64,000 bases of DNA from Gammaproteobacteria bacterium (GTDB lineage: Bacteria > Pseudomonadota > Gammaproteobacteria > HK1): the NCBI GenBank assembly GCA_009937425.1, contig JAACFO010000008.1, positions 1 to 64,000 of the forward strand, written 5' to 3'. Numbering within the stretch: the first letter of the stretch is position 1; every line of letters starts with the position of its first letter. The position numbers were made by a program, and so were the translations under genes. Positions 33,132 to 44,360 of the stretch are shown here, piece by piece. The notes under the pieces were generated by a model that worked only from the letters and a program-made list of their open reading frames with translations, was not told the DNA's origin and did no database searches.

Positions 33132-34268
33132 ATGTCCACCACGCCCGAATCCGATAGCGAATCGCCAGCCAAAACGCCTCTTTACGACTTGCACCTGGAG
33201 CTGGAAGCCCGAATGGTGGCATTCGCCGGTTACTACATGCCGGTGCAGTACCCCGATGGGATTATTCGCGAGCACCAGCACACCCGTGCCGCCGCGGGCC
33301 TGTTCGACGTATCCCACATGGGGCAGGTGCGCATTTCCGGCGACAACGCCGCCCGCGGGCTGGAATCCCTCGCGCCCATGGATGCAGTTGACCTCGACAT
33401 CGGACACATGCGCTACGGCGTGTTCACCGGCGCTGGCGGCGGCATCCTCGATGACCTCATCATCAGCAACGCCGGCGAGTACTTTTTCGTGGTGGTCAAT
33501 GCGGCGTGCAAGGCAGACGACCTGGGAAGAATTCGGGCAGCCATGGCTGAGAGCTGCCAAATCGATGAGCTTGGCGACAGGGCCTTGCTGGCACTCCAGG
33601 GACCCGCGGCCCGTGATGTCCTGGCCGCCATGGCGCCGGCGGTTGCCCGCATGCCGTTCATGACCATGACGCAGGTGGAGTTGGCGGGAATTCCCTGCCA
33701 CGTTTCCTGTTCCGGCTATACCGGCGAGGACGGATTCGAAATTTCCGTGCCCGGCGCCGACGCCGAGGGCCTGGCGAGAATGCTGCTCGCCAATGATGCA
33801 GTGGCGCCGGTAGGGTTGGGCGCCAGGGACAGTTTGCGTCTCGAGGCGGGGCTGAGCCTTTACGGCAGCGACTTGGACAGCCAGACGACGCCGGTGGAGG
33901 CGGGCCTCACGTGGACCATCGGTAAGGCAAGGCGCAGTGGTGGTGAGCGTGCCGGAGGCTTCCCGGGGGAAGAGCGGATTTTCGAGCAACTGGCCGGCGG
34001 CGCCACCCGGCGGCTGGTGGGGTTGCGGCCCCAGGGTCGGGCGCCGGTTCGCGCCGGCGCCGATCTCGTGGACAACCATGGCGTGAGCATCGGCAGCGTG
34101 ACAAGCGGCGGCTTCGGTCCCACGCTCGGTGCTCCCGTGGCCATGGGCTATGTTGGCGCCGACTACCGGAAAGCGGGCACCATTGTGCAGGCCGTGGTTC
34201 GCGGCAAGCAGCTGGCAACGGAGGTAGTACGGCTTCCTTTCGTCGAAAGGCGTTATTATCGAGGCTGA
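33132..34268 (+). CDS. gcvT: glycine cleavage system T protein (aminomethyltransferase)
   Basis: Transfers the methylene group from lipoyl-GcvH to tetrahydrofolate and releases ammonia. The product has 378 residues from the ATG; an in-frame GTG at 33120 is the alternative start. Family features are GLFDVSHMGQVRISG near residue 56, the catalytic-aspartate region MDAVDLDIGHMRYGVFTG, SCSGYTGEDGFEISVP with the folate-binding Glu/Asp residues, and GARDSLRLEAGLSLYGSDLD. It begins the gcvT-gcvH-gcvP cluster. Confidence 0.95.
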   Translation: MSTTPESDSESPAKTPLYDLHLELEARMVAFAGYYMPVQYPDGIIREHQHTRAAAGLFDVSHMGQVRISGDNAARGLESLAPMDAVDLDIGHMRYGVFTGAGGGILDDLIISNAGEYFFVVVNAACKADDLGRIRAAMAESCQIDELGDRALLALQGPAARDVLAAMAPAVARMPFMTMTQVELAGIPCHVSCSGYTGEDGFEISVPGADAEGLARMLLANDAVAPVGLGARDSLRLEAGLSLYGSDLDSQTTPVEAGLTWTIGKARRSGGERAGGFPGEERIFEQLAGGATRRLVGLRPQGRAPVRAGADLVDNHGVSIGSVTSGGFGPTLGAPVAMGYVGADYRKAGTIVQAVVRGKQLATEVVRLPFVERRYYRG

Positions 34269-34309
34269 AGAGCTTGGGCCCAGTCAGTTACACCAGGGGG
34301 TAAGGGATC

Positions 34310-34687
34310 ATGAGCGCGGTGAGATACACAAAAGATCACGAATGGATTCTGATGGAGGACGGTGATGTCGGCGTTATCGGCATTACCGATTATGCCCAGG
34401 AGCAGTTGGGGGAGCTGGTGTACGTGGAATTGCCGGAGCTGGATCAGGAAATTGGCGCCGGCAGTGACGCCGTGGTCATCGAATCCGTAAAGGCTGCCAG
34501 CGAAGTGAAGGCCCCCGTGAGCGGTGCGGTCGTTGAGGTCAACGAGGCGCTCGTGGACGAGCCCGAGAAGGTCAATAACGATCCCATGGGAGAGGGGTGG
34601 TTCATCAAGATAAAAGTCGCGAATACGGGTGAGCTCGACGAACTCATGGATGAGGATGCGTACAAAGCATACACCGACGATCTGTAA
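34310..34687 (+). CDS. gcvH: glycine cleavage system H protein
   Basis: A 125-residue lipoyl carrier that shuttles the aminomethyl intermediate between GcvP and GcvT. The lipoylation site is Lys61 in IESVKAASEVKAPVSG. The N-terminal KDHEWI and the C-terminal GEGWFIKIKV are typical. An AAGGGA ribosome-binding site precedes the ATG. It lies 41 bp after gcvT. Confidence 0.96.
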   Translation: MSAVRYTKDHEWILMEDGDVGVIGITDYAQEQLGELVYVELPELDQEIGAGSDAVVIESVKAASEVKAPVSGAVVEVNEALVDEPEKVNNDPMGEGWFIKIKVANTGELDELMDEDAYKAYTDDL

Positions 34688-34744
34688 ACAGATCGCCTGA
34701 CCGGGACGCTCCGGCAACCCAAACCCAAGAGAGAACTGCAACAA

Positions 34745-37651
34745 ATGCCCGAACAAACCGGCTCGTTGGATGACCTGGAAACCCACGACGAATTCATCGC
34801 CCGTCACATCGGACCCGATGAAGAACAAATAGCGGAAATGTTGCGCGCGTTGGGCCTGGATTCCGTCCAGGCACTGGTGGACCAGACGGTGCCCCGGGCA
34901 ATCGTATCCGACACACCATCCGGTCTTCCCCGTGGACTTAGTGAGCAGCAGACCCTGGAACGTTTGCGCCGGCTTGCAGACGGGAACCGAAATCTCGTCT
35001 CCATGATCGGCATGGGTTACTACGACACCGTGCTGCCTGCGGTCATTCAACGCAACGTGCTCGAGAATCCCGGCTGGTACACCGCGTACACGCCCTATCA
35101 GGCGGAGGTCAGTCAGGGGCGCCTGGAAGCCGTGCTCAATTATCAGCAGATGGTGATGGATCTCACCGGCATGGATCTCGCCAACGCATCCCTGCTCGAC
35201 GAGGGATCCGCGGCGGCGGAAGCCATGACCATGGCGAAGCGCTTGTCGAAGAGCAAGTCCATGCAATTCTTCGTCGACGCCGATTGCCATCCTCAGACCA
35301 TCGCCGTGATCCATACTCGTGCACGCCCCCTGGGGATCGAGGTTGTCGTTGGCGATGCCGATGCAGATCTGGATGGATTGCAGATTTTCGGCGCACTGTT
35401 GCAGTACCCGGGATCCAGCGGCCTCGTGCGCGACATCGCACCCGCCATCGCCCGGGCCAAGCAAGTCGGGGCGCTGGTCTGCGTGGCGACGGATCTGTTG
35501 AGCCTGTGCCTTCTTACGCCGCCCGGGGAGCTTGGTGCCGATGTCGTTCTCGGAAACTCTCAACGCTTCGGCGTTCCCATGGGTTACGGCGGCCCGCACG
35601 CGGCTTTCTTCGCCACCCGCGATGCCTACAAGCGTTCCACGCCGGGGCGCATCATCGGCGTATCCGTGGATTCCTCCGGCCGGCCGGCATTGCGCATGGC
35701 GCTGCAGACCCGGGAGCAACATATACGCCGTGAGAAAGCCACCAGTAATATCTGCACGGCGCAGGTGCTGCTGGCTGTAATAGCGGGACTGTACGCGGTC
35801 TACCATGGCCCCGACGGTGTAAGACGCATCGCCGAGCGGGTGCACCGGGTAACGCGCATTCTCGCCGCTGGGCTTTCGAAACTCGGCTTCACGCCGGTTC
35901 ACGGTGCGTATTTCGATACGCTTACTGTGAGCGCGCCCGGGCGCGCGGCGAGCATCGTCGAAGCGGCGTGCAAGGCAGGTATTAATATACGGCCCGTGGA
36001 TGCGGACACTCTGGGGATCTCCTGCGACGAGACCACTACACGTGAGCACCTGACAAAGTTGTGGGAAGTCTTCGCGGACAAGGGACAGCCCCCGTCCGTG
36101 GATGAGCTCGATGCGCAACTCGATGCGTGTATTCCGGATAAGCTGCGCCGCACCAGCAGCTATCTCAGCCACCCGGTGTTCAGTCTCTATCACGCAGAAA
36201 CCGAGATGCTGCGCTATCTGCGCCGCCTGGCGACCAAGGACATCGCTCTGGATCGGTCCATGATCCCCTTGGGATCGTGCACCATGAAGCTCAATGCCAC
36301 CACCGAGATGATTCCCATAACCTGGCCGGAGTTCGCGGGACTACATCCGTTTGTGCCCGCGGATCAGGCGGGTGGTTATCGTGAGCTCATGGCCGAGCTC
36401 GAAGCCATGCTCTGCGAGCTGACGGGATTCGATGCCGTATCCCTGCAACCCAACGCGGGTTCCCAGGGTGAGTACGCGGGGCTACTGGCCATTCGCAAGT
36501 ATCACGAGGATCGCGGCGAAGGCGGCCGCAATGTGTGCCTGATCCCCTCATCGGCCCACGGAACTAATCCCGCCAGCGCTCATATGGCTGGCATGAAGGT
36601 CGTAGTGGTCGACTGTGATGAGAACGGAAATGTCGAAGTCGCCGATCTGCGCGCAAAGGCAGAACAGCATGCCGACACTCTCGGTGCGTTGATGATTACC
36701 TATCCGTCCACCCACGGTGTGTTCGAAGAGGCGATTCGTGAGATCTGCCAGATCATTCACGACCACGGTGGCCAGGTTTACCTGGACGGCGCGAACTTGA
36801 ATGCCATGCTCGGGATCTGCAGGCCCGCCGAGTTCGGCGCCGATGTGTCCCACATGAATCTGCACAAGACTTTCTGCATTCCCCACGGCGGTGGTGGTCC
36901 CGGTGTGGGCCCCATCGGTGTGGTTGCGCATCTGGCGCCCTACTTGCCGGATCATCCAGTGGTGGACGGGGTCAACCCGGAGCGGGCGGCGTCCGGCACC
37001 ATCGGCGCCATTTCCGCCGCACCCTGGGGCTCGGCCTGCATTCTGCCGATCTCCTGGGCCTACATTGCGCTGATGGGGGCCGCGGGATTGCAGCGCGCCA
37101 CGGAGATCGCGATACTGAATGCGAACTACGTGGCCCATCGTCTCGATCCGCACTTCCCGGTGCTGTATACGGGCAAGAACGGCAGGGTCGCCCACGAGTG
37201 CATCATCGACCTGCGCCCGGTAAAAGCTTCCTGCGGCGTGACCGTCGACGATGTCGCCAAGCGGCTGGTGGACTATGGATTCCACGCACCCACCATGTCC
37301 TTCCCGGTGGCCGACACCATGATGGTGGAACCCACCGAGAGCGAATCAAAATGCGAGCTGGACCGATTCTGCGACGCCATGATCGCCATACGCGGGGAAA
37401 TCGCCGCCCTGGAATCCGGTGAGAGCGACCCGGAAAACAATCCCCTGCGCAATGCCCCCCATGCCTATGAGTCACTTGTCCAGGAGAAGTGGGATCACCC
37501 GTACTCACGGGAAGTGGCCTTCTTCCCGGCAGCGCAGGTGCGGGAAGACAAATTCTGGCCACCGGTAGGCCGCATCGACAACGTCTACGGCGACAAGCAC
37601 CTGGCATGCGCCTGCCCGCCAATGGAAGCCTACAGCGACGCCGCCGACTAA
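34745..37651 (+). CDS. gcvP: glycine dehydrogenase (decarboxylating), full-length P protein
   Basis: A 968-residue PLP enzyme that decarboxylates glycine and loads GcvH. It is the single-chain form with both halves present. The N-terminal half begins [20 protein letters not shown]. The second half carries [33 protein letters not shown], and the PLP-lysine stretch [18 protein letters not shown]. Length agrees with bacterial GcvP (about 950-970). It is the last gene of the cluster and converges on mcd with only 8 bp between stops. Glycine, possibly including that derived from creatine or sarcosine, would be oxidised here. Confidence 0.97.
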   Translation: MPEQTGSLDDLETHDEFIARHIGPDEEQIAEMLRALGLDSVQALVDQTVPRAIVSDTPSGLPRGLSEQQTLERLRRLADGNRNLVSMIGMGYYDTVLPAVIQRNVLENPGWYTAYTPYQAEVSQGRLEAVLNYQQMVMDLTGMDLANASLLDEGSAAAEAMTMAKRLSKSKSMQFFVDADCHPQTIAVIHTRARPLGIEVVVGDADADLDGLQIFGALLQYPGSSGLVRDIAPAIARAKQVGALVCVATDLLSLCLLTPPGELGADVVLGNSQRFGVPMGYGGPHAAFFATRDAYKRSTPGRIIGVSVDSSGRPALRMALQTREQHIRREKATSNICTAQVLLAVIAGLYAVYHGPDGVRRIAERVHRVTRILAAGLSKLGFTPVHGAYFDTLTVSAPGRAASIVEAACKAGINIRPVDADTLGISCDETTTREHLTKLWEVFADKGQPPSVDELDAQLDACIPDKLRRTSSYLSHPVFSLYHAETEMLRYLRRLATKDIALDRSMIPLGSCTMKLNATTEMIPITWPEFAGLHPFVPADQAGGYRELMAELEAMLCELTGFDAVSLQPNAGSQGEYAGLLAIRKYHEDRGEGGRNVCLIPSSAHGTNPASAHMAGMKVVVVDCDENGNVEVADLRAKAEQHADTLGALMITYPSTHGVFEEAIREICQIIHDHGGQVYLDGANLNAMLGICRPAEFGADVSHMNLHKTFCIPHGGGGPGVGPIGVVAHLAPYLPDHPVVDGVNPERAASGTIGAISAAPWGSACILPISWAYIALMGAAGLQRATEIAILNANYVAHRLDPHFPVLYTGKNGRVAHECIIDLRPVKASCGVTVDDVAKRLVDYGFHAPTMSFPVADTMMVEPTESESKCELDRFCDAMIAIRGEIAALESGESDPENNPLRNAPHAYESLVQEKWDHPYSREVAFFPAAQVREDKFWPPVGRIDNVYGDKHLACACPPMEAYSDAAD

Positions 37652-37659
37652 CAACCGGG

Positions 37660-39066
37660 TCAGAGCAGCTTTTTCACGGCGGGTCCCGCGGTGACCTCGC
37701 CCTTGCCGGTGTAGGCTTCGTGATTGCGCTCGATTTCCTCGAGCTTGTAGAGATAGTTGACCATCAGGCCGGCGGATTGGGCCAGGCCCCGGGGAGCGGT
37801 ATCGGCGAGCCAGTCGATGCGCTCGATCCTGGCGCCGTTGGAGAGATGAAAATGGGCGACGCGGTTTCGAGCGCGTTGCCCGTCCCGGGATTGCACGAGG
37901 TATTGTGCGCACAGGCGCATCAATATCGGCTCCAGCACGGACGTGAGATCCATTCTGTTCATCCAGTCGGGTTGTTCCAGCAGTGACTCGATTGCGGCGA
38001 CGGGGTCTGCCACACCGGTAATGGTTTCCAGCGATTGAAACTCGTCGTCTTCGAACAGCGTCATCTGGCCGCCGTTGGAATGCTCGCGCACCCAGTCGCG
38101 AAATCCCGGAATCGGCGAAAGGGTCGCGAAATTCTTGAGATTCGGCAGATCCCTCACCAGATCGTCTACCACGCGTTTGATCAGGAAGTTGCCGAAGTTG
38201 ACGCCGGCCAGGCCAAGATGGCAATTGGAAATGGAATAGAAAATTGCCGTGTCTGCATCTTCCGGATCGCCGGGGGGCGCGTTTTCGTCCAATAATCCCT
38301 GAACGTTATCGGACATGCCTTCGACAAGGGCCACCTGGACAAAAATCAGCGGCTCGTCGGGCATGTGCGGGTGAAAGTATGCGTAGCAGCGGCGATCGTC
38401 ACCGAGACGGTTCTTGAGATCGTCCCAGGATCGGATTGCGTGCACGGCTTCGTATTCGATGAGCTTCTCGAGAAGCGTTGCCGGGGTCTCCCAGGTGATG
38501 CGCTTCAAGTCCAGAAAGCCAATGTCGAACCATGAAGCGAGCAACGCATGAATGTCGGAATCCAGTGCCTGCAGGCGTACGTCCTCGGCCGCAAACATCA
38601 TCAGCTCGGCGCGCAGGTCCACCAGAAATTTGACGCCCTGGCTGAGTTCGTTGAACTGGCTCAGGAGCTTGACCCGCGGGGGGACCAGGGCTTCGCGCAG
38701 ATAACTCTCGGCGCGTCGCAGTTCGACTTCGTCTTCGGCTTCCTGCCGCGCCACGATTGCGGCGTCTACCGATTCGGTGCTCACGTCGTAGTCCCGCGCC
38801 AGAATCTCGAGGAAGCGCCGCCGCCCCTCGGGATTCAGGACCAAGTAGGTTTCGCCCAAATCTGCCCCGCGGGCCCGGGCTGATACCTGGCCGCCGCGGG
38901 CTTCCAGGCAGGCGTCGATCTGTCGCCGCAGGCGATCGGCGTCGGCATCCGGTAGATCCGGTGCCACGCCGTCCTTGAGCAGGCCGCTGCCCGTACCGCC
39001 CAGGCGCCAGGCACGTCGGAATCGCCTCAGGGTGCGATCCAGTATGCCTGGTGCGTGCTCATTCAT
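37660..39066 (-). CDS. mcd: malonyl-CoA decarboxylase
   Basis: A 468-residue enzyme converting malonyl-CoA to acetyl-CoA and CO2. The catalytic regions are recognisable: the serine in ATLSPIPGFRDWV and the histidine in ISNCHLGLAGVNFGNFLIKR. The helical N-terminal domain (about 80-190) is also present. No mitochondrial- or peroxisomal-type extension exists, so it is cytosolic. It sits downstream of an enoyl-CoA hydratase on the same strand (117-bp gap) and opposite the propionate operon, suggesting a role in odd-chain or malonate breakdown. Confidence 0.92.
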   Translation of the reverse strand: MNEHAPGILDRTLRRFRRAWRLGGTGSGLLKDGVAPDLPDADADRLRRQIDACLEARGGQVSARARGADLGETYLVLNPEGRRRFLEILARDYDVSTESVDAAIVARQEAEDEVELRRAESYLREALVPPRVKLLSQFNELSQGVKFLVDLRAELMMFAAEDVRLQALDSDIHALLASWFDIGFLDLKRITWETPATLLEKLIEYEAVHAIRSWDDLKNRLGDDRRCYAYFHPHMPDEPLIFVQVALVEGMSDNVQGLLDENAPPGDPEDADTAIFYSISNCHLGLAGVNFGNFLIKRVVDDLVRDLPNLKNFATLSPIPGFRDWVREHSNGGQMTLFEDDEFQSLETITGVADPVAAIESLLEQPDWMNRMDLTSVLEPILMRLCAQYLVQSRDGQRARNRVAHFHLSNGARIERIDWLADTAPRGLAQSAGLMVNYLYKLEEIERNHEAYTGKGEVTAGPAVKKLL

Positions 39067-39183
39067 TTCTACTGCTCTCCCACCGATCTACATGGGCCGC
39101 ACAAACGGACCCATAGTCTCAATAGTAGCGATCGCAGGCCGCAGATATGTGACACGTTACCCAGAAGACCAGGTCGCCCAGCC

Positions 39184-39960
39184 TCAAGAATGAGTCCATT
39201 CCGGCGCCCGCTTTTCGAGAAAGGCGCGCATCCCCTCGCCCTGGTCTTGCATGGCGAATGCCGCGTGAAACAGCCGGCGTTCGAAATGCAGGCCCTCGCT
39301 GAGGGTGGTCTCGTAGGCGCGATTGATCGCCTCTTTGATCATGTAGAGAGCAGGGCGCGACATGCCGGCGATCTCGGCGGCCAATTTCATCGCCTCGACC
39401 TCTAATACGTCCGCGGCATACACGCGGCTCACGAGACCGGCGCGTTCCGCCTCCCGGGCGTCCATGGTCCGTCCGCTCAAGCACATGTCCATGGCTTTGG
39501 CTTTGCCGACGGCGCGAATCAGGCGTTGCGTACCGCCTATTCCCGGTAGCACACCGAGTTTGACCTCGGGCTGACCGAAACGCGCGTTGTCGGCGCAGAT
39601 GATGATGTCGCACATCATGGCAAGCTCGCAACCGCCGCCTAACGCATGCCCCGCCACGGAGGCAATGATTGGTTTACGGCATTTCGATATCCGCTCCCAG
39701 TTGCGGGCGAAGTGGTCCGACATGTACATATCGACGGAAGTCTTCTCCACCATTTCCGCAATATCGGCGCCGGCGGCGAATGCTTTTTCATTTCCAGTCA
39801 GGAGAATGACGCCGATGGCGTCGTCCGCCTCGAAGCCGTCGACGGCGTCGGCGAGCTCCGTCATCATGTCGTGACTGAGGGCGTTCAGAACCTTCGGCCG
39901 GTTCAAGGTCACGATTGCCACCGCGTCACGAACCGACGTGTGAATGTTTTCGTATTTCAT
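39184..39960 (-). CDS. enoyl-CoA hydratase
   Basis: A 258-residue crotonase hydrating 2-enoyl-CoA to 3-hydroxyacyl-CoA. The oxyanion-hole region [11 protein letters not shown] lies near residue 60. Both catalytic glutamates are present, in [11 protein letters not shown] and [20 protein letters not shown]-terminal [10 protein letters not shown] is typical. It is divergent from the propionyl-CoA synthetase gene. Confidence 0.94.
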   Translation of the reverse strand: MKYENIHTSVRDAVAIVTLNRPKVLNALSHDMMTELADAVDGFEADDAIGVILLTGNEKAFAAGADIAEMVEKTSVDMYMSDHFARNWERISKCRKPIIASVAGHALGGGCELAMMCDIIICADNARFGQPEVKLGVLPGIGGTQRLIRAVGKAKAMDMCLSGRTMDAREAERAGLVSRVYAADVLEVEAMKLAAEIAGMSRPALYMIKEAINRAYETTLSEGLHFERRLFHAAFAMQDQGEGMRAFLEKRAPEWTHS

Positions 39961-40075
39961 CTGGCGGGGTCTCCTCTGGCTTTGCCGCTCATTCCATCAT
40001 AAGCGCCATCCGACCGCGGATGCACGGGGGCGGCATTTCGGGTAAAAAGTCCCTGTCGGTGCCGGTCGGCCGGCT

Positions 40076-40104
40076 TTGGTGCAGCGCACAATTTAAGCTA
40101 TATT
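40076..40104 (+). promoter_or_regulatory. sigma-70-type promoter of the propionate operon
   Basis: TTGGTG at 40076-40081 and TATATT at 40099-40104 are separated by exactly 17 bases, and lie 35 bases before the ATG of the synthetase. A GGGGAG ribosome-binding site follows. Good spacing and position support a real promoter for the six-gene operon. Confidence 0.65.
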
Positions 40105-40138
40105 GCGTATCAAGTCACGAACAGCGGGGAGTTGGACA

Positions 40139-42040
40139 ATGACGAGTCGCTACGATGATATTCACGCACGTTCCATCAGCGACCCTGATGTTTTCTGGGG
40201 AGAGGCGGCCGAAGCCGTGCATTGGGTTAAGCCCTGGGACTCGGTGCTGGACGCAAGCAACAAGCCCTTCTACCGCTGGTACACGGGCGCCGAGGTCAAC
40301 ACCTGTTACAACGCCCTGGACGTGCACGTGGAGAACGGCCGCGGGGATCAAGCGGCGCTCATATACGACAGTCCCGTAACCGACACGGTCAAAACTTTCA
40401 GCTACCGCGAACTCCGCGACAAGGTGGCGCGCTTTGCCGGTGTGCTCGCGGCCCAGGGGGTCGGCAAGGGCGATCGCGTCATCGTTTACATGCCCATGAT
40501 CCCCCAGGCTGTCGTCGCGATGCTTGCGTGTGCGCGTCTTGGTGCGGTGCACTCGGTGGTGTTCGGTGGCTTCGCCTCTAACGAACTCGCCGTGCGCATC
40601 GATGACGCGCTGCCAAAAGTGATCGTATCGGCATCCTGTGGAATCGAGCCGGGGAGAATCGTCGAATACAAGCCGCTGCTCGACAACGCCATCGAGCTCG
40701 CCAATCACAAACCGGATAAGTGCATCATCGTGCAGCGCGCAGCCAAGCACGCCGAGCTTACTGCCGGTCGCGATATCGACTGGAAGGAGCAGATGGCCAA
40801 CGCAACGCCCCATGATTGCGTTCCCGTGGCCGCCACCGATCCGCTCTACATCCTGTACACCTCGGGTACCACAGGCGAGCCCAAGGGCGTGGTTCGGGAT
40901 AACGGCGGCCACATCGTTGCGCTCAAGTGGAGCATGAAGAACATATACGGTGTAGAGCCCGGAGAAGTGTACTGGGCCGCCTCCGATGTGGGCTGGGTGG
41001 TCGGCCACTCCTACATCGTCTACGCACCGCTGTTCAACGGCAACACCACCATCCTCTATGAAGGCAAGCCCGTCGGTACGCCTGACGCCGGTGCATTCTG
41101 GCGCGTCATCGCCGAGCATAAAGTGACGGTCATGTTTACCGCGCCCACCGCATTCCGCGCCATCAAGAAGGAGGATCCGGAGGGCAAGCTCATCGGTGAG
41201 TACGACCTCAGCCACTTCCGAACCTTGTTTCTCGCCGGCGAGCGCACCGATCCCGATACGCTGCAGTGGGCCGAACAAAAACTCGGCGTACCGGTAATCG
41301 ATCATTGGTGGCAGACCGAGACCGGTTGGTCGATCTGTGCCAATTGCATCGGCATCGAGCGGCTGCCCGTAAAGCAGGGTTCGCCCACGAAGGCCGTGCC
41401 TGGCATGGATGTGCGTGTGCTCGATGAGAACGCCGAGCCCGTTAAACCGGGTGACGTCGGTGCATTGGTGATCAAGCTGCCGCTTCCGCCAGGCACCTTT
41501 CCAACCTTGTGGAATGCCGATGATCGTTTTGTCGAGGCGTATTTATCCGAATTTCCCGGCTATTACAAAACCGCGGACGCCGGATACATTGATGACGACG
41601 GTTACGTATTCGTCATGTCGCGCACCGACGACATCATCAACGTCGCCGGACACCGATTGTCCACAGGTGCAATGGAAGAAGTGCTGGCGGCACATCCTGA
41701 CGTTGCCGAGTGTGCGGTTGTGGGTGTCGCCGACGCGCTGAAAGGACAGCTCCCCGTCGGCTTTCTTGTGCTCAATGCCGGCGTCGATCGCGAAGAGGCG
41801 GATATCGTCGGCGAGGTAGTGAAAATGGTACGCGGTAAAATCGGACCAGTAGCCGCATTCAAGACGGCAACGGTAGTTAATCGGCTGCCCAAGACCCGGT
41901 CCGGGAAGATCCTCCGTGGTACGATTCAAAAGATTGCCGATGATGTGACATGGAAGATGCCGGCAACCATCGATGACCCGGTGATTCTCGACGAGATCAC
42001 CGAAGCGCTGCAGGGGTTGGGCTACGCAAAGGGAGCTTGA
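40139..42040 (+). CDS. prpE: propionyl-CoA synthetase (PrpE-like)
   Basis: A 633-residue AMP-forming acyl-CoA synthetase that activates propionate. Motifs are the AMP/phosphate loop LYILYTSGTTGEPKGVVRD, the WWQTETGW motif, and the C-terminal domain with VMSRTDDIINVAGHRLSTG and the acyl-adenylate lysine in LPKTRSGKILRG. The N-terminal FWGEAAEAVHWVKPWDSVLD and the GHRLSTGAMEEV form match PrpE/ACSS3 rather than acetyl-CoA synthetase. The position before mutase and carboxylase genes supports propionate as substrate. The start at 40139 was chosen by the ribosome-binding site and homology. Confidence 0.9.
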   Translation: MTSRYDDIHARSISDPDVFWGEAAEAVHWVKPWDSVLDASNKPFYRWYTGAEVNTCYNALDVHVENGRGDQAALIYDSPVTDTVKTFSYRELRDKVARFAGVLAAQGVGKGDRVIVYMPMIPQAVVAMLACARLGAVHSVVFGGFASNELAVRIDDALPKVIVSASCGIEPGRIVEYKPLLDNAIELANHKPDKCIIVQRAAKHAELTAGRDIDWKEQMANATPHDCVPVAATDPLYILYTSGTTGEPKGVVRDNGGHIVALKWSMKNIYGVEPGEVYWAASDVGWVVGHSYIVYAPLFNGNTTILYEGKPVGTPDAGAFWRVIAEHKVTVMFTAPTAFRAIKKEDPEGKLIGEYDLSHFRTLFLAGERTDPDTLQWAEQKLGVPVIDHWWQTETGWSICANCIGIERLPVKQGSPTKAVPGMDVRVLDENAEPVKPGDVGALVIKLPLPPGTFPTLWNADDRFVEAYLSEFPGYYKTADAGYIDDDGYVFVMSRTDDIINVAGHRLSTGAMEEVLAAHPDVAECAVVGVADALKGQLPVGFLVLNAGVDREEADIVGEVVKMVRGKIGPVAAFKTATVVNRLPKTRSGKILRGTIQKIADDVTWKMPATIDDPVILDEITEALQGLGYAKGA

Positions 42041-42065
42041 TTAGCGAATCAGGAGGTTAACGGTC

Positions 42066-44219
42066 ATGGCGGAGTTCAAAAAGCCGTCTCTGGACGACTG
42101 GGCGGTGCGTGCGGTCGAGGAGCTGAAGGGGCGGGGTGTCGATGAACTCGTATGGCCGACCCCGGAAGGGATTGATGTAAAGGCTCTCTATTCGCAGGAA
42201 GATCTCGAGAACATCGAGCACCGCGACGGGCTACCGGGATTTGCACCCTTCATGCGCGGGCCGCGGGCAACCATGTACGCGGGCCGGCCCTGGACCCTGC
42301 GTCAATACGCGGGTTTTTCAACCGCCGAAGAATCCAACGCCTTTTTCCGCAGAAATCTCGAGGCCGGCCAGACAGGGCTGTCGGTAGCTTTCGATCTGGC
42401 TACCCATCGCGGCTACGACTCGGATCATCCCAGGGTAGAGGGCGACGTGGGCCAGGCCGGCGTCGCCATCGATACGGTCGAGGACATGCGAATTCTCTTC
42501 GATGGCATTCCCCTGGATCGCATATCCGTATCCATGACCATGAACGGTGCGGTGCTGCCGGTGATGGCCATGTTCATCGTGGCGGGCGAAGAGCAGGGCG
42601 TTTCTCAAGCGCAACTGTCGGGCACGATACAAAATGACATCCTGAAAGAATTCATGGTCCGCAACACGTATATTTATCCGCCGGCACCGTCCATGCGCAT
42701 CGTATCCGACATCATCGGTTATACAGCGAAGCACATGCCGCGTTTTAATCCCGTGTCCATTTCCGGATACCACATGCAGGAGGCGGGAGCGACTTCTGTT
42801 CAGGAACTCGCCTATACGATTGCCGATGGCATCGAGTACGTGCGCGCCGCAATTGCATCCGGACTGGACGTGGACGAATTCGCGCCGCGACTGTCCTTCT
42901 TTTTCTGCCTCGGCATGAACTTTTTCATGGAGATTGCGAAACTGCGCGCCGCACGGATTTTGTGGGCGACGAATATGCAGCGCCTGTTTTCCCCAAGCGA
43001 TGAACGATCATTGCTTCTGCGCACTCATTGCCAGACTTCGGGTGTCAGCCTGACCGTTCAGGATCCTTATAACAACATCGTGCGCACCACCATCGAAGCC
43101 CTCGCCGGTGTGCTAGGCGGAACGCAGTCACTGCATACCAATGCCTTCGATGAAGCGCTGGGGCTGCCCACCGATACTTCCGCGCGCGTCGCACGCAATA
43201 CACAACTGATACTGCGAGAGGAAACGGGTGTCACGAAGGTTATCGATCCACTGGCGGGCTCCTATTATCTGGAGTCGTTGACGGCAAGCATGGTAGAAGA
43301 AGCGACAAAGCTCATCGACGAGGTCGAGTCCCTGGGAGGCATGACCAAGGCCGTGGAGTCCGGTCTGCCCAAACGCCGCATCGAGGAAGCAGCCGCCCGC
43401 CGTCAGGCGCGCGTGGACCGCGGCGAGGACGTCATAGTCGGTGTCAATAAATACGAGCCCGGGCAAGATACCGATGTCGAGGTTCTCGCAATCGACAACT
43501 CTGCGGTGCGCAAATCTCAAATCGAACGCTTGGTGCAGGTGCGCCGGGATCGCGAAGAGAAGAGCTGCCGGGAGGCATTGACGGCCTTGACGTCTGCCGC
43601 CGATGGAAGTGCGGAAAATCTGCTCGCGCTGGCCATCGATGCGGCCCGGGCCCGGGCTACGGTGGGTGAAATATCCGACGCCCTGGAACAGGTTTATTCA
43701 CGCCATCGCGCCGTCAGCCATTCTATTGCCGGTGTCTACGGTTCGGCCTATGAAGGCGATGAAGGTTTCGCCAGGATTCAGCAGGAAGTGGCCCGATTCG
43801 CCGAGGACGAGGGCCGTCGACCGAGGCTTCTGGTGGTCAAGCTCGGCCAGGACGGCCACGATCGGGGAGCCAAGATTATTGCCACGGCCTTCGCCGATGT
43901 CGGCTTCGACGTGGACGTGGGACCGTTGTTTCAGACCCCCGAGGAAGCCGCAAAGCAGGCGATGGAGAACGATGTGCACATTGTCGGTGTCTCCTCCCAG
44001 GCTGCCGGGCACAGAACTCTGGTACCGCAACTCATCGAGGCGCTCAAACGCGAGCGAGCCGGTGATGTTGTCGTCGTATGTGGTGGTGTGATCCCGCCCC
44101 AGGACTACAGCGTGCTTCAGGACGCAGGCGTTGCGGCCATATACGGACCCGGCACCAACATACCGTCCGCCGCCAACGAAATACTGAAGCTGATCAAGCG
44201 ACGACGGCTGGTGGCCTGA
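42066..44219 (+). CDS. methylmalonyl-CoA mutase, full-length catalytic chain
   Basis: A 717-residue adenosylcobalamin enzyme isomerising (R)-methylmalonyl-CoA to succinyl-CoA. The N-terminal substrate barrel contains [38 protein letters not shown] and [18 protein letters not shown]. The C-terminal B12-binding domain (about 580-710) contains the cobalt-ligand motif DGHDRG with His598. It is the catalytic type that works as a homodimer or with a small subunit; no small subunit gene is seen. It is preceded by a strong AGGAGGT site and followed by a REPIN-like repeat. Confidence 0.97.
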   Translation: MAEFKKPSLDDWAVRAVEELKGRGVDELVWPTPEGIDVKALYSQEDLENIEHRDGLPGFAPFMRGPRATMYAGRPWTLRQYAGFSTAEESNAFFRRNLEAGQTGLSVAFDLATHRGYDSDHPRVEGDVGQAGVAIDTVEDMRILFDGIPLDRISVSMTMNGAVLPVMAMFIVAGEEQGVSQAQLSGTIQNDILKEFMVRNTYIYPPAPSMRIVSDIIGYTAKHMPRFNPVSISGYHMQEAGATSVQELAYTIADGIEYVRAAIASGLDVDEFAPRLSFFFCLGMNFFMEIAKLRAARILWATNMQRLFSPSDERSLLLRTHCQTSGVSLTVQDPYNNIVRTTIEALAGVLGGTQSLHTNAFDEALGLPTDTSARVARNTQLILREETGVTKVIDPLAGSYYLESLTASMVEEATKLIDEVESLGGMTKAVESGLPKRRIEEAAARRQARVDRGEDVIVGVNKYEPGQDTDVEVLAIDNSAVRKSQIERLVQVRRDREEKSCREALTALTSAADGSAENLLALAIDAARARATVGEISDALEQVYSRHRAVSHSIAGVYGSAYEGDEGFARIQQEVARFAEDEGRRPRLLVVKLGQDGHDRGAKIIATAFADVGFDVDVGPLFQTPEEAAKQAMENDVHIVGVSSQAAGHRTLVPQLIEALKRERAGDVVVVCGGVIPPQDYSVLQDAGVAAIYGPGTNIPSAANEILKLIKRRRLVA

Positions 44220-44222
44220 TAA

Positions 44223-44327
44223 CCGGGTTAAAAAAACCGGGTCAGAGACCCTTTTCCCCCAGCGTGACAGAAAGGCTGACCAGTTTGGAGAAGAAAAAGG
44301 GTCTCTGACCCGGTTTTTTTAACCCGG
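44223..44327. repeat. REPIN-like pair of inverted 33-bp repeats
   Basis: Perfect 33-bp inverted repeats at 44223-44255 and 44295-44327 surround 39 bases. Each arm itself contains a small palindrome, GGGTC-AGA-GACCC, next to an A/T-run. This nested arrangement is that of REP doublets mobilised by RAYT (TnpA-REP) transposases. It fills the space between the mutase and carboxylase genes without breaking either. On the transcript it would fold into a very long hairpin 34 bases before pccB. Confidence 0.85.
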
Positions 44328-44360
44328 GTTTTTGACCTCATTTTTTTGGCAGGAGATCCG

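Noticed and set aside
34256-36193. A 645-codon open frame opposite gcvT/gcvP
   Set aside because: It lies antisense to the clearly real gcvH and gcvP genes, has no domain, and such long antisense frames are common in GC-rich coding DNA.
37653-37665. 13-base match to the REPIN arm between gcvP and mcd
   Set aside because: The match is short, covers the mcd stop codon, and lacks the palindromic half; chance or an old remnant cannot be told apart.
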